From NCBI GenBank assembly GCA_964553045.1, contig CAZKJG010000014.1, positions 1 through 64,000 of the forward strand: a stretch of 64,000 nt of DNA. The letters are read 5' to 3'. Under the pieces are notes generated by a model. It saw only the letters and a list, made by a program, of their open reading frames with translations, did not search any database and was not told where the DNA came from. Each line of letters begins with the position of its first letter. Positions within the stretch are counted from its first letter, which is position 1. This document shows, one piece after another, positions 1 through 8,776 of the stretch. A program made the position numbers and the translations under genes. This stretch comes from JAWLEP01 sp964553045. GTDB lineage: Bacteria > Fermentibacterota > Fermentibacteria > Fermentibacterales > JCC-6.

Positions 1-115
1 CATTTCCCGAAGGGGTATCGGCATCCCTACGCGCCCGAGGGAGATGGCCGACGCGGTCGACAGACCCCATACTAGGATGTGTCCGCAGCTCCGTCAAAGC
101 CTCAGGGAGGTAGCC

Positions 116-1444
116 ATGCTGCGATTTCTTCTGGCCATTGCCATGCCGGCGGCGGTTTTCGCCGATGCGGGCTACCTGGGCTCGGTCGCTCAGGGCCCCG
201 TGCCGGCGGGCAGGGAGTCCACCCATGTGAGGATGGTGTGCCAGGACGTTCTCATAGAGGTGGGAGAGAACACCTACAGCATCACGGGTGACTTCCTCTT
301 CGCATCCGAGGCTGACGAAGGCCCGGTCTACATGTACTTCCCCCTGGATGTTCTGACTCCATTCGTGGGCGCCCTGTATTCGGCAATGGAGCCGGAAGAC
401 CTTCTCCGGCGCGTGAGTGTGACCGTCGACGGCGAGCGAGCCGAGGTCTTCGCGCTGATGGTCTGCGAATGGGATCCCGCCTACATGCCACCGGCCGACT
501 GGAAGAGGGTGGTGGAGCTGCTGGAGCCTCTGAGCGAGGAGCGGCCGGAAGCGGGCCGGCCGCTGTACGTCCGCAGGATGGTGGGTGAGAGAGAGCTATC
601 CGGAAGCCCCCGTGGGGACGACAGCGCGCATCCGGCCCTCCGCTGCCAGTCTGTAAATGCCGCGTGGATAGCGGAGGCGCCGCCCGGCGACACGGTTCTC
701 GTGGAATGCGTCGTGACCGGCAACATGTCCACGGACTACTTCGGCGAGAGGGCCATTCTCTGCTATCCCCTCCAGACTGGAAGCAGCTGGTCCGGACCCA
801 TAGGCCGGGGCAGGGTGACGGTGGTTACGGCCGACTCAATCCCCATGAGCAGCATGGTCTACACCACAGGCGTGATGATGCCCCCGGAGAGCCGTCCCAC
901 TCCCTTCCAGTACATGCCGCTGCCGCAGATTTCGCGTCATCCCGCCTTTCCCGGAAGCCGGCTGGCCCGCCTGGAGGGCCGGGCGTACGGTGGGGCGCTG
1001 GTCTGGAGCTTCAGGGACTTCGAGCCGGCGCTGGCGCCCACCGGATGGAGGGCGCTGCATCCCGGCCTCGGCGACATGTACGGCCTCGTGGCCGACAGCG
1101 TCGGCAGCTGGCGGTCGGGGGATATCGAACGCAGGCCTGCGGCCTGGGCCGGTTCCTACGTATACATCTACCTGTCCAACGATCAGCCAGAGGGACTTTC
1201 TGTCATATCCGTGGACGGACTGCCCCTCCGCAGATCACCGGAAGAGGGTGCAGAGGCATTGGCTGTGCTTCCGGTCAGTACGGGGCTGAATCTTCTGGAG
1301 CGTAGGGGGAGCTGGCTTCGAGTGCGGGCGCGGGTTGATGAGCCTCTCGGAGGCGGAAGCGCGGGTGAGCGTACGGGATGGGTGAACCTCCGCCGGATAG
1401 GCGAGGAGGGTCTGGTGCTTCCTTCGGCCCTTCCGCTGCTCTGA
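116..1444 (+). CDS. Secreted protein of unknown function with C-terminal SH3-like domain
   Basis: A 442-residue protein that starts with a clear signal peptide (MLRFLLAIAMPAAVFADAG), so it is probably periplasmic or surface exposed. The start at 116 was chosen because a GGGAGGT ribosome site lies just upstream and the signal peptide begins there; longer forms would bury it. The middle is not recognised; it is rich in beta-type segments and has scattered Cys. The last 50 or so residues (around VSTGLNLLERRGSWLRVRA to GWVNLRRIG) read like a bacterial SH3 (SH3b) domain, which in other proteins binds cell-wall or peptide ligands. It is convergent with the next gene with only 12 bases between stops. 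Function unknown; the SH3-like call is an inference from pattern. Confidence 0.7.
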   Translation: MLRFLLAIAMPAAVFADAGYLGSVAQGPVPAGRESTHVRMVCQDVLIEVGENTYSITGDFLFASEADEGPVYMYFPLDVLTPFVGALYSAMEPEDLLRRVSVTVDGERAEVFALMVCEWDPAYMPPADWKRVVELLEPLSEERPEAGRPLYVRRMVGERELSGSPRGDDSAHPALRCQSVNAAWIAEAPPGDTVLVECVVTGNMSTDYFGERAILCYPLQTGSSWSGPIGRGRVTVVTADSIPMSSMVYTTGVMMPPESRPTPFQYMPLPQISRHPAFPGSRLARLEGRAYGGALVWSFRDFEPALAPTGWRALHPGLGDMYGLVADSVGSWRSGDIERRPAAWAGSYVYIYLSNDQPEGLSVISVDGLPLRRSPEEGAEALAVLPVSTGLNLLERRGSWLRVRARVDEPLGGGSAGERTGWVNLRRIGEEGLVLPSALPLL

Positions 1445-1456
1445 CCGGTTGCCGAC

Positions 1457-1936
1457 CTAGAACAGAACGGCCCCGGTCAGTCCCACCCAAACCCCGTCGA
1501 AGTCTATGATGTTGAACTTCGAGGACAGGTCCGCCCTTCCGAAGGGCAGGGCGAATTCCTTTCCGATCAGTATGTACATGCCCGGAAGGGTGCCGCTCCA
1601 GACGGCCTCGGTCTCTTCATCGATGTCCTTTTTCGCCTCGATGGGGTAGAGGGCCGGACCGAGGCCCCATCTGAGGCCCACCATCGTCCGTGACGCTCCG
1701 GCCGTGAGGATCACCATGGAGTAGTCGTATCCCTTAGATGAGTCAGGGTCTATGCCCAGCTGGGCGAATTGCAGCTCGGCATCCAAGTCCACCGGCCCGG
1801 CACCGTATCGGGTCTTCAGGCCCAACACGAAGCTCGTTTTCCACGGGTCGTCCTCCTCCTGTATTGGGAGCAGGGCGCCCAGGCTGGGGCCCACCTGCAG
1901 CGAGAGCATCAGCGAGCAGAGCAGGGGTGTGATCAT
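1457..1936 (-). CDS. Small outer-membrane-barrel-like protein
   Basis: A 159-residue protein with a short hydrophobic N-terminus ending near GPSLGA that could be a signal peptide. The remainder has alternating hydrophobic and polar residues, many Gly and aromatic residues, and it ends in Phe (TGAVLF), as many outer-membrane beta-barrels do. Those features suggest a small barrel, but no named family is recognised. A GGAGG site sits 7 bases before the ATG at 1936. It lies downstream of the prolyl oligopeptidase gene on the same strand but 351 bases away, so it probably has its own promoter. Confidence 0.6.
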   Translation of the reverse strand: MITPLLCSLMLSLQVGPSLGALLPIQEEDDPWKTSFVLGLKTRYGAGPVDLDAELQFAQLGIDPDSSKGYDYSMVILTAGASRTMVGLRWGLGPALYPIEAKKDIDEETEAVWSGTLPGMYILIGKEFALPFGRADLSSKFNIIDFDGVWVGLTGAVLF

Positions 1937-2287
1937 GCAGCTGCCTCCGATCCATTGTTGGGTTGAGTACCTGCTCGAAAGACCTTTCCGACGTCGTAAC
2001 AGATACCTTCCGGAAGAGCCGGGGCCTTCACCCTGCCCCAGGTGCTCCGCTCCAGCGGAGACCGGTTACAGACCGGGACGCTCAGGCCGCAGATCTTCCC
2101 CATCACGTTCGCGCAGCCGTCCATCGCGCTGGCTCAAGCGCAGAGCCGAAAGTGGAGCGAAGGGAACCAGTGCCGGGATCAGGGGACCGAGCCCAATCAT
2201 CATGAACCTTCATCTAATTCGCTGTATTCAAGCACATACAGATCATAGACGGACAGCTCCTGCGGTCAAGCTGCGGCTTGGCCGACA
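1937..2287. other. Intergenic region without a convincing gene
   Basis: These 351 bases separate two minus-strand genes. Open frames here are short and lack a matching ribosome site or recognisable protein. The stretch should hold the promoter of the barrel-like gene at its low-coordinate end and the transcript end of the peptidase gene at its high end. I could not pick out a convincing -35/-10 pair or a strong terminator hairpin. Confidence 0.5.
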
Positions 2288-4357
2288 TCAGACGTCCGGC
2301 CGCAGCCCCATGTTGAAGAATGCGAAGGCCCATCGATCCGCCTGCTCCTCTATGGCCTTCGACAGCGACTTGCCGGCGCCATGGCCTGCCCTGGTCTCCA
2401 CCCGTATCAGCACCGGCCGGTCGCAGTCCTGGGCCTCCTGCAGCCGGGCGGCGAACTTGAAGGAGTGTGCGGGCACCACCCGGTCGTCGTGGTCGGCGGT
2501 GGTGATGAGCGTCGCCGGGTAGCACTCCCCGTCCTTCAGGTTGTGGTAGGGCGAGTAGCCCAGCAGGTAGTCGAGCATCTCCGGGCTGTCGTCGGCGGAG
2601 CCGTAGTCGTAGGCCCAGCCCGCGCCGGCGGTGAACCTGTGGTAGCGAATCATGTCCAGAACCCCGACAGCCGGCAGGGCAACCGAGAACAGCTCCGGCC
2701 GCTGGGTCATGCAGGCCCCGACCAGCAGGCCTCCGTTGGAGCCTCCGGACATGGCCAGTCTCTCGGGTGACGTGTACCCGTTGTCGATCAGATACTCGGC
2801 TGCGGCCAGGAAGTCGTCGAAGACGTTCTGGCGCTGGAACCTCCTGCCAGCGTCGTGCCAGGTCTTCCCGTACTCGCCGCCGCCGCGGATGTTGGGTACG
2901 GCGTAGACGCCCCCGTTCTCCAGCCAGGCCACTGCAGTAGTCCGAAACACCGGTGTCAGGCTGTTGTTGAATCCGCCGTAGCCGTACAGCATCACGGGAT
3001 TGCCGCCGTCCAGCTTCAGCCCCTTTCTGTGCGTGAGCATCATGGGGATTCGCGTGCCGTCCTTCGAACTGTAGAAGACCTGCCTCGACTCGTAGCCGGA
3101 GGGGTCGAAGTCGACGCCGCTCTCCCTGAAGACCTCGGTGGTTCCTGAGTCCGTATCGTAGGAGTAGATCGTGGGGGGCGTGAGGTAGCTGGTGAAGACG
3201 TAGTAGAGCGTGCTCTGGTCCCACTTACCCGAAAGGCCCGTTACCGTTCCCTTTCCCGGAAGGGCAATCTCCTCCCGGCTTTCGCCGTCGGGTGAGACCC
3301 GGAAGACGGCCGACAGGGCGTCCCGCAGGTAGCGGGCGAAGAAGCTGCCCCCTCCGGCGCTTACGCTGAGCGGCTCAGCGGTCTCCGGTATCACGTCCGT
3401 CCAGTCGCCGGGGTCGGCGCTGGAAGCGTTCATCCTCACGAGCCGCCTGTTGGGGGCGTCCATGTCGGTCAGGATGTAGAGGTCATCCCCAATGCTGTGG
3501 ACGAAGTAGTGGCCGTTCTCGAAGTCGTCCACCACCCGGACCGTCGGGGAGTCGTCACGGGTCAGGTTCTTGATGTAGAGCTCGTTGCCCTTGGTGGACT
3601 CGGCGGCGCTGATCACCAGCCAGCGGCCGTCCTCGCTGGTCTCGCCGAAGATGTAGCGCCGGGGGGTCTCCTCGCCGCCCAGCACCAGCTCGTCCTCGCT
3701 CTGGGGAGTTCCCAGGCGATGGTACAGAAGCCTGTGGTGCTGTGTCTTCGCGCTCAGGCGGCTGTCCTCGCCGGGCACCTCGTAGGAGCTGTAGAAGAAG
3801 CCCTCCCTGCCCTTCCAGGCCAGGGCGGAGAACTTCACGCTGTTCAGGCGGTCATCCAGCAGCTCCCCGGTCCCAGCGTCGATGACGAAGACCTTCCGCC
3901 AGTCCGAGCCAGCCTCGGAGATCTGGTAGGCGGCCAGGCCGCCGTCCCTGGTGAACTCTATGCCGGCCAGGAAGGTGGAGCCGTCCTCGGAGAAGGTGTT
4001 GGCGTCCAGGAACACCTCGGGCTCTCCGCCCTTCCGCTGGCGGTACAGCACAGGCTGGTCCTGCAGACCCTCGTTGCTGAAGAAGTAGGTGTAGTCGCCT
4101 TCGATGAAGGGAGCGCTGTATCTGCGGTAGTCCATCAGGTTGCGCAGCCTGTCCCGCAGGGATTTGCGGAAGGGAATGTTCCGCAGGTAATCGAAAGTCA
4201 CCTCGTTCTGCCGGCGTACCCAGTCTTCGACCTCGTCGGCGGTGTCGTCCTCCAGCCATCGGTATGGGTCGGGCACCGATCTCCCGTGCAGCTCGTCCAC
4301 GACCTCCCGCTTCTCCGTGCGGGGGTAGGCCGTCCCTTCCTTCTGCGATTCCGCCAT
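2288..4357 (-). CDS. Prolyl oligopeptidase (S9A family)
   Basis: A 689-residue serine peptidase that cuts short peptides after proline. The N-terminal PDPYRWLEDD motif is the hallmark of family S9A, followed by a seven-bladed propeller region (about residues 70-420) and an alpha/beta hydrolase domain. The catalytic serine is Ser540 in GGSNGG; the Asp lies in HDDRVVP and the His in GHGAGKS, all in the expected order, so the enzyme looks active. Length matches the family (about 690-710). There is no signal peptide, so it should be cytoplasmic unless exported another way. It stands alone on the minus strand, divergent from the DUF4236 gene. Likely role: breakdown of proline peptides in a protein-fermenting anaerobe (inference). 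Confidence 0.93.
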   Translation of the reverse strand: MAESQKEGTAYPRTEKREVVDELHGRSVPDPYRWLEDDTADEVEDWVRRQNEVTFDYLRNIPFRKSLRDRLRNLMDYRRYSAPFIEGDYTYFFSNEGLQDQPVLYRQRKGGEPEVFLDANTFSEDGSTFLAGIEFTRDGGLAAYQISEAGSDWRKVFVIDAGTGELLDDRLNSVKFSALAWKGREGFFYSSYEVPGEDSRLSAKTQHHRLLYHRLGTPQSEDELVLGGEETPRRYIFGETSEDGRWLVISAAESTKGNELYIKNLTRDDSPTVRVVDDFENGHYFVHSIGDDLYILTDMDAPNRRLVRMNASSADPGDWTDVIPETAEPLSVSAGGGSFFARYLRDALSAVFRVSPDGESREEIALPGKGTVTGLSGKWDQSTLYYVFTSYLTPPTIYSYDTDSGTTEVFRESGVDFDPSGYESRQVFYSSKDGTRIPMMLTHRKGLKLDGGNPVMLYGYGGFNNSLTPVFRTTAVAWLENGGVYAVPNIRGGGEYGKTWHDAGRRFQRQNVFDDFLAAAEYLIDNGYTSPERLAMSGGSNGGLLVGACMTQRPELFSVALPAVGVLDMIRYHRFTAGAGWAYDYGSADDSPEMLDYLLGYSPYHNLKDGECYPATLITTADHDDRVVPAHSFKFAARLQEAQDCDRPVLIRVETRAGHGAGKSLSKAIEEQADRWAFAFFNMGLRPDV

Positions 4358-4619
4358 GCCTTCCTCCAGGTGGGATGCTGTGTTCTGTTTACGGCAGTGT
4401 TACCACTGATTGTCGCGGGAGAAGTCCCTCGGGTCAATGGCAGAGAACGGGGACCGATCGGGACAACGGAAGGTAATCAGGCCATGGCCGGGAAGCCGGT
4501 GGGTGTCCACTGGAGACCGACAGGACTGCCTGTCGGTCCGCAACGGGGCGACGGGCCTTGTAGATGGCCGGCGCCTTCCCAATACTGTAGCCGTCAGTTC
4601 AATCCGCGGAAGGACTGCA

Positions 4620-5789
4620 ATGGGCCTGTTTCTGCGCAAGGCGTTCAGCTCCGGTCCGGTGAGGCTGAACCTCTCCAAGGGGGGTCTGGGCCTGTCGGGG
4701 GGCGTGAAGGGTGCCAGACTGAGCGCCGGTCCCCGGGGACTGCACCTCTTTTCCGGCCGGGGCGGCCTCTACTACCGAAAGCGGGTGGGGGCGGCGAAGC
4801 GGGAAGGGGGAGGCTCCGGAAGCGGCTGCCTGCTGATTCTTCTGATCCTGGCCGTAATAGGGCTGGTGAGCGTAGCGGTGAGCTGGCTCGGCGACCATCC
4901 CTGGGCCGCCGCCGGCTTCGGTGCAGGGCTGCTGGCGGGGCTGGCTGCCTGGCTGGTCGTCAGGCACCGGCGGAAGGCTGCCCTTCGGGAGTACCGGGCC
5001 GCCCTGGAGGATGGTCTGGTATTCGGCGAGGAACCGGTCTCGGATCAGTTGATGAGGGCCCTGGCCCGGCATCGGGTGCGGGTGCCCGGTTCGAGTAAGT
5101 GGCGGCAGAGTCTGGCCAGGACGGAGGGGGACGTCTACCAGGCTCTGCTGGACAGGGTGCTCGAGGACGGGGTGATCACCGAAGGCGAGAGGCGCAGGCT
5201 TCGGGCCCTGGAGGAGCTGGCCTCCATGCCGGCCGAGGTGATCCTGGCTGTAAAGCTGGAGGTATTCGAGGCGGCCTACGTCGATGCGGTAGCGGACAGG
5301 CGCATCACCGAAGAGGAGTACGAGCGGCTGCACAATCTGGCCTCGGGTCTGGAGATCCCCTCGGACATCGTGCGGCCGGAGATGGAAGTGCTGGAGGACA
5401 TCCGGCGGGCGCAGGAGCTGGAGCCCCCGCTGCCGGAGCTGGACCCGGATGTATCACCCCTGCACGTAACCCGCAACGAGACGCTTCACCACGTGGGAAC
5501 GGGGCAGGTCTACACCCGCCGCCGCGACGAGGGTGAGCCCGACGGCTGGCACTACTCCCTGAAGCGCGATGGTGACCTCGTGCTGACCAGCCGGAGGCTC
5601 AGGGTGGAGGACTCCGGGACCACCACGCTGAAGCTGGATGAGATCGAGGACCTGGAGGTGGACCTGGACCGCGGCTACGTATTCGTCTACAAGGCCGGCT
5701 CCGGACGGCCCACCATACTCGCCTGCGATCGGCCGGTGACCCTGGCCGGGATGCTGGAGCTGCTGGCCGGAGCGAGGGATGCGGCCTAG
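4620..5789 (+). CDS. DUF4236 membrane protein with TerB-like middle and PH-like tail
   Basis: A 389-residue protein. Residues 1-55 match the DUF4236 pattern (start MGLFLRKAFSSGPVRLNLSK, Gly-rich beta turns, ending LYYRKR). Two transmembrane segments follow at roughly 68-88 and 92-113. The central part (about 165-250) has two repeats of D-G-x-I-T-E-x-E-x-x-x-L, like TerB/EF-hand-style helical domains. The C-terminal 110 residues are beta-rich with TSRRLRVED, resembling a PH/GRAM-like fold. The start at 4620 is chosen because the DUF4236 domain begins exactly there; the open frame extends further upstream without homology. The gene after it starts 34 bases downstream. Function unknown. Confidence 0.75.
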   Translation: MGLFLRKAFSSGPVRLNLSKGGLGLSGGVKGARLSAGPRGLHLFSGRGGLYYRKRVGAAKREGGGSGSGCLLILLILAVIGLVSVAVSWLGDHPWAAAGFGAGLLAGLAAWLVVRHRRKAALREYRAALEDGLVFGEEPVSDQLMRALARHRVRVPGSSKWRQSLARTEGDVYQALLDRVLEDGVITEGERRRLRALEELASMPAEVILAVKLEVFEAAYVDAVADRRITEEEYERLHNLASGLEIPSDIVRPEMEVLEDIRRAQELEPPLPELDPDVSPLHVTRNETLHHVGTGQVYTRRRDEGEPDGWHYSLKRDGDLVLTSRRLRVEDSGTTTLKLDEIEDLEVDLDRGYVFVYKAGSGRPTILACDRPVTLAGMLELLAGARDAA

Positions 5790-5823
5790 GCCGGCGGGTT
5801 TCGCCCTTTCGAGAGGAAACGCT

Positions 5824-6324
5824 ATGAGGCTGATGATGGTGTCGATATGCGCAGCGGTGCTTCTTGCTGCTGCTACGGCATCTGCCGAGGCCGGGCTTCC
5901 CTGGGACGCCTTCGTCCACCCCGACACCACCGCACTTGAGAGCTTCGAGGCCCTTTCCGAGTCGACCGCGGCCGTCCTGGTGGGAACCGCCCTGGACACG
6001 CTGTACGCCATGGGGGGAGACGACATCAGGTTCTGCGATCTGATGAGGATAGAGGCTCCGCTGGGGGGATGGCTCCTGGACGGGCTGTTCCGCCTGGAGG
6101 CCGAGGGTGCCGAGTACGGCGCCTTCCGGGTGGGGGTCAGCGACTCCGCCGGGGTGTTCGCCGTCATAGCCCTGGGCAGGCGGGAGGACGGGGGTACTGC
6201 GTGGCTTCCCGCTCCGGGCCCGGACTGTGTGGTCCCGGAGGGCGAGGCGGCTCCCGAAGGCCTGCTGACCTACGAGTTTCTCCTGGAGCGGGAGGAGTTC
6301 GAGGACCTTGAGGAGCGGTTCTAA
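5824..6324 (+). CDS. Small secreted protein of unknown function
   Basis: A 166-residue protein with a signal peptide (MRLMMVSICAAVLLAAATASAEA) preceded by GAGAGG. The mature part is acidic and has no recognised domain. It follows the DUF4236 gene by 34 bases and probably shares its transcript. The next gene is convergent, 51 bases away. Confidence 0.65.
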   Translation: MRLMMVSICAAVLLAAATASAEAGLPWDAFVHPDTTALESFEALSESTAAVLVGTALDTLYAMGGDDIRFCDLMRIEAPLGGWLLDGLFRLEAEGAEYGAFRVGVSDSAGVFAVIALGRREDGGTAWLPAPGPDCVVPEGEAAPEGLLTYEFLLEREEFEDLEERF

Positions 6325-6375
6325 AGCTCCGATTAGACAGGTCTCGCAGTAGCGCTTGTCCCTGCGCAGGTGACC

Positions 6376-7584
6376 TCAGGGCAGTCTGACTATCGGTCGA
6401 GCCCGGACGCCGTCTGGGCCCTTGAGTCTGACAAGGTACACTCCGGGGGGGACTTCAGCCCCCCATCGGCCGGCCCCGTTCCACACGAGCGACCCAGCGT
6501 CTGCACTGCCGTAGGCGTCGCGGAGGATCACCACCACTCTGCCGGAAAGGTCCAGGACCGATATCTCGACCCGCCCCGGGGAGACGGTCCGGTAGGTGAT
6601 GGTCGTGGCGCCGTGGAACGGGTTGGGGGAGACCGAGGAAATTTCAAACGCCGGGAGCCCGGCATCCGTATGGCCCCACGTCCCGGCCTCCAGCCTTACC
6701 TCGACCGAGTCCATCGCGGGACTGAGCAGTATGGAGTCACCGTAGCAGAACTGCCAGTTCCATGGGGACGTATCGCCGTGCAGGTATCGCTCCATGTAAG
6801 CGGTTAGGTAGGTGCGTATTATGGACTGCTGCTGCTCGCGGGTTATCGTGGCGGTGCCGCCGTCCTCCCACCAGTAGGAGTAGTCCATGCAGTAGCCGTG
6901 GTTGGCGCCCGCGATGACGCCGAAGGCGCCGGGAGCGGGAGCGTCGGCCCACATGGCCTCCCTGACATCCTCCCATGGAGCTATGTCGTCCACCGATCCG
7001 GCCAGGACGAGCTTGGGCACATCCAGGTCCGCCGATTCCACCGGAGGAGTGGTCTGGGGCGAGCAGAAATTGACCACCACCAGCAGGGTGTCCTGCAGGT
7101 CGAAGGTGTCGGCCGCCAGAAAGGCGCAGCCGCCGCCCATGCTGTGTCCGGTGAACCCCCAGGATGTGGCGTCGACCTTTCCGTAAAAGGGGTCTCCGGG
7201 GGTCTGGCCCAGCTCCGCCGCGTACAGCGCGGCGTCGACCATGCATCTGGCCCGGGTGTAGTGCTCGGGCGTCCATATGGGGTTGGAGAACGTGGGAAGC
7301 ACGGTGACATAGCCCCATGAAGCCAGATGCTCGGCGTAACTGTAGTAGCGGTCTATTCCCATCTGGAAGCCGTGGCCGAGCACCACCAGGGGGCAGGGAA
7401 CGGCCGAGGGCGGTATGACCCCAGATGAGTCGGGGTAGTAGAGGCGGGAGTCCTCCATGGTCTCGTAGACCCCGGGAATATCCTCTACCCGGTGGTCGAA
7501 GCCGTACATTCCCGGCTGGGAGTAGTCGGCGGAGGCCGGGGTCAGCATTGTCAGAAACGCGATGAGCAAAAGCGTACGGGACAT
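6376..7584 (-). CDS. Secreted alpha/beta hydrolase with C-terminal sorting domain
   Basis: A 402-residue exported enzyme. Residues 1-20 form a signal peptide. Residues about 40-290 are an alpha/beta hydrolase with the nucleophile elbow GHSMGGG, an Asp in VLAGSVDDIAP and a His in AGANHGY, an arrangement seen in cutinase/PET-hydrolase-like and platelet-activating-factor-acetylhydrolase-like esterases. The last 85 residues (from SSVSPNPFHGATTITYR to VRLKGPDGV) match the C-terminal sorting/FlgD Ig-like domains that route proteins to the surface in FCB-type bacteria. The substrate is unknown; an ester is most likely. A GGAGGG site precedes the ATG. The hydrolase class is clear, the exact family is not. 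Confidence 0.82.
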   Translation of the reverse strand: MSRTLLLIAFLTMLTPASADYSQPGMYGFDHRVEDIPGVYETMEDSRLYYPDSSGVIPPSAVPCPLVVLGHGFQMGIDRYYSYAEHLASWGYVTVLPTFSNPIWTPEHYTRARCMVDAALYAAELGQTPGDPFYGKVDATSWGFTGHSMGGGCAFLAADTFDLQDTLLVVVNFCSPQTTPPVESADLDVPKLVLAGSVDDIAPWEDVREAMWADAPAPGAFGVIAGANHGYCMDYSYWWEDGGTATITREQQQSIIRTYLTAYMERYLHGDTSPWNWQFCYGDSILLSPAMDSVEVRLEAGTWGHTDAGLPAFEISSVSPNPFHGATTITYRTVSPGRVEISVLDLSGRVVVILRDAYGSADAGSLVWNGAGRWGAEVPPGVYLVRLKGPDGVRARPIVRLP

Positions 7585-7754
7585 GGCGGCGCCCTCCTTC
7601 CCACTTATCGCAATTACTGCAGAAGATTAATATCCGGCTGACCGACTTCGGTCAATCCGGCCGGGAAGCGGCTGGACCATCCGCGCTTATGCTTTCCAGG
7701 CCGTATGATCGGGTTTCGCGGCGGAGGCGCAACTTCCGGAGGGTGGCTTACGAC

Positions 7755-8102
7755 ATGACCGGGGGAAGATTCGGGCCCTACGCGGTTTTCCGGCTGGCGG
7801 CGGTGCGCAACCTGCTGCTGGGCGGGGTCCTCGTTCGTGTAGGGGCGGCGGCCCAGGGGCTGGCCATAGGCTGGGAAATGTACCAGAGGACCGACCAGCC
7901 CCTGGCCCTGGGCCTGATCGGCCTGGTTCAGGCCGTTCCCATGCTGCTGTTCACGCTTCCCGCAGGCTACCTGGCCGACGTTTTCGACCGCAGGTGCGTC
8001 ATGGTGGCGGGGCTGGCCGGCACAACGCTCACCTCGCTGCTGCGGGTGGGCCGGCTCGATCCGGGCAGAGCAGAGGAGGCTTCCGACACGGGTGAGGGCT
8101 AG
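7755..8102 (+). pseudogene. N-terminal remnant of an MFS (EntS-like) transporter
   Basis: Only about the first 95 residues of a major facilitator protein remain (115 codons in all). The part from YAVFRLAAVRNLLLGGVLV through PAGYLADVFDRRCVMV closely follows the opening of the enterobactin-exporter-like MFS group, including the loop motif G-x-L-A-D-x-F-D-R-R. Family members have about 400 residues and 12 helices; here similarity stops near 8040 and the frame ends 20 codons later in an unrelated polar tail. No remaining piece of the transporter is visible downstream. It is either a decayed gene or the product of a deletion. The ATG at 7755 has GGAGGG upstream. Confidence 0.7.
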
Positions 8103-8217
8103 GGGTTTGCGTTTTACTCTGCCCGCTGGTACACTGTCCGGGGCCGGATGCTCGAGGCCCGTGTGGTGACTGACCCGAAGGTTTGCGACTTGCACCTGTG
8201 CCCGTTGGGAGGGTGAC

Positions 8218-8739
8218 ATGGGCTCTGTGTGGACGCCGATCAGGGGCACGTGGTGGATATGGGCCATACCCATTGTCGTGTTCACCGTGACCGGCGGAGG
8301 AATCATCCTGCTGGCCCGGGCGGTACCGCCCGGAGTGGATGGCAGCTTCCAGTGGATGGACCGAAAGACCGAGATGCATCTTCTCGGGGTCTTCTTCATC
8401 GTCTTCCCGGCACTGTTCTCGGCTGGCCTCGCCCTGATGCTGCGCAGGGGGGCCCGCAAGGCGGACCGGCTTCGGTCCGAAGGAATTCCCTGCAGGGCGA
8501 TCGTGCTGGACGCTGAGCCGACCGGCACGACGATCAACGACGTTCCCGAATACCTGGTCTTGCTGGATGTGCATCCGCCGGACAGGCCGGATTTTCAGAC
8601 CGGCCTGAAGGTTTGCGTGGGGATGTCGGCCCTGGACAGCCTCAGGCCGGGCACCGAGGTCAGGGCCTGGGTCGAGAGGGAAGATGGTCCGGGGCTGCTG
8701 GTGGACTTCGGCGGAAGTATGGGAGTGGGGCCGGACTAG
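8218..8739 (+). CDS. Two-helix membrane protein, DUF3592-like
   Basis: A 173-residue protein with two membrane helices (about 14-34 and 54-76) and a beta-rich C-terminal domain with the pattern R-A-I-V-L-D-A-E-P-T and L-x-P-G-T-E-V-R-A-W-V, as in DUF3592-type proteins. GGAGGGTGAC sits right before the ATG. It ends 37 bases before the convergent ferritin-like gene. Function unknown. Confidence 0.6.
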   Translation: MGSVWTPIRGTWWIWAIPIVVFTVTGGGIILLARAVPPGVDGSFQWMDRKTEMHLLGVFFIVFPALFSAGLALMLRRGARKADRLRSEGIPCRAIVLDAEPTGTTINDVPEYLVLLDVHPPDRPDFQTGLKVCVGMSALDSLRPGTEVRAWVEREDGPGLLVDFGGSMGVGPD

Positions 8740-8767
8740 GCTGAGGCCGCCCCAGGCGACCTCAGCC
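8739..8767. terminator. Hairpin between convergent genes
   Basis: GGCTGAGG (8739-8746) and CCTCAGCC (8760-8767) form a perfect 8-bp stem around a 13-base loop, in the 37-base gap between two converging genes. No T-run follows on either strand, so it is a candidate two-way terminator rather than a certain one. Confidence 0.45.
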
Positions 8768-8776
8768 CGACAGATC

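Noticed and set aside
44..115. A longer start for the first gene
   Set aside because: It would place 24 residues in front of a clear signal peptide and lacks the GGGAGGT ribosome site that precedes 116.
1441..1480. Inverted repeat CTGACCGG/CCGGTCAG between converging genes
   Set aside because: The arms are 24 bases apart and one lies inside the barrel-like gene; without a T-run it is too weak to call a terminator.
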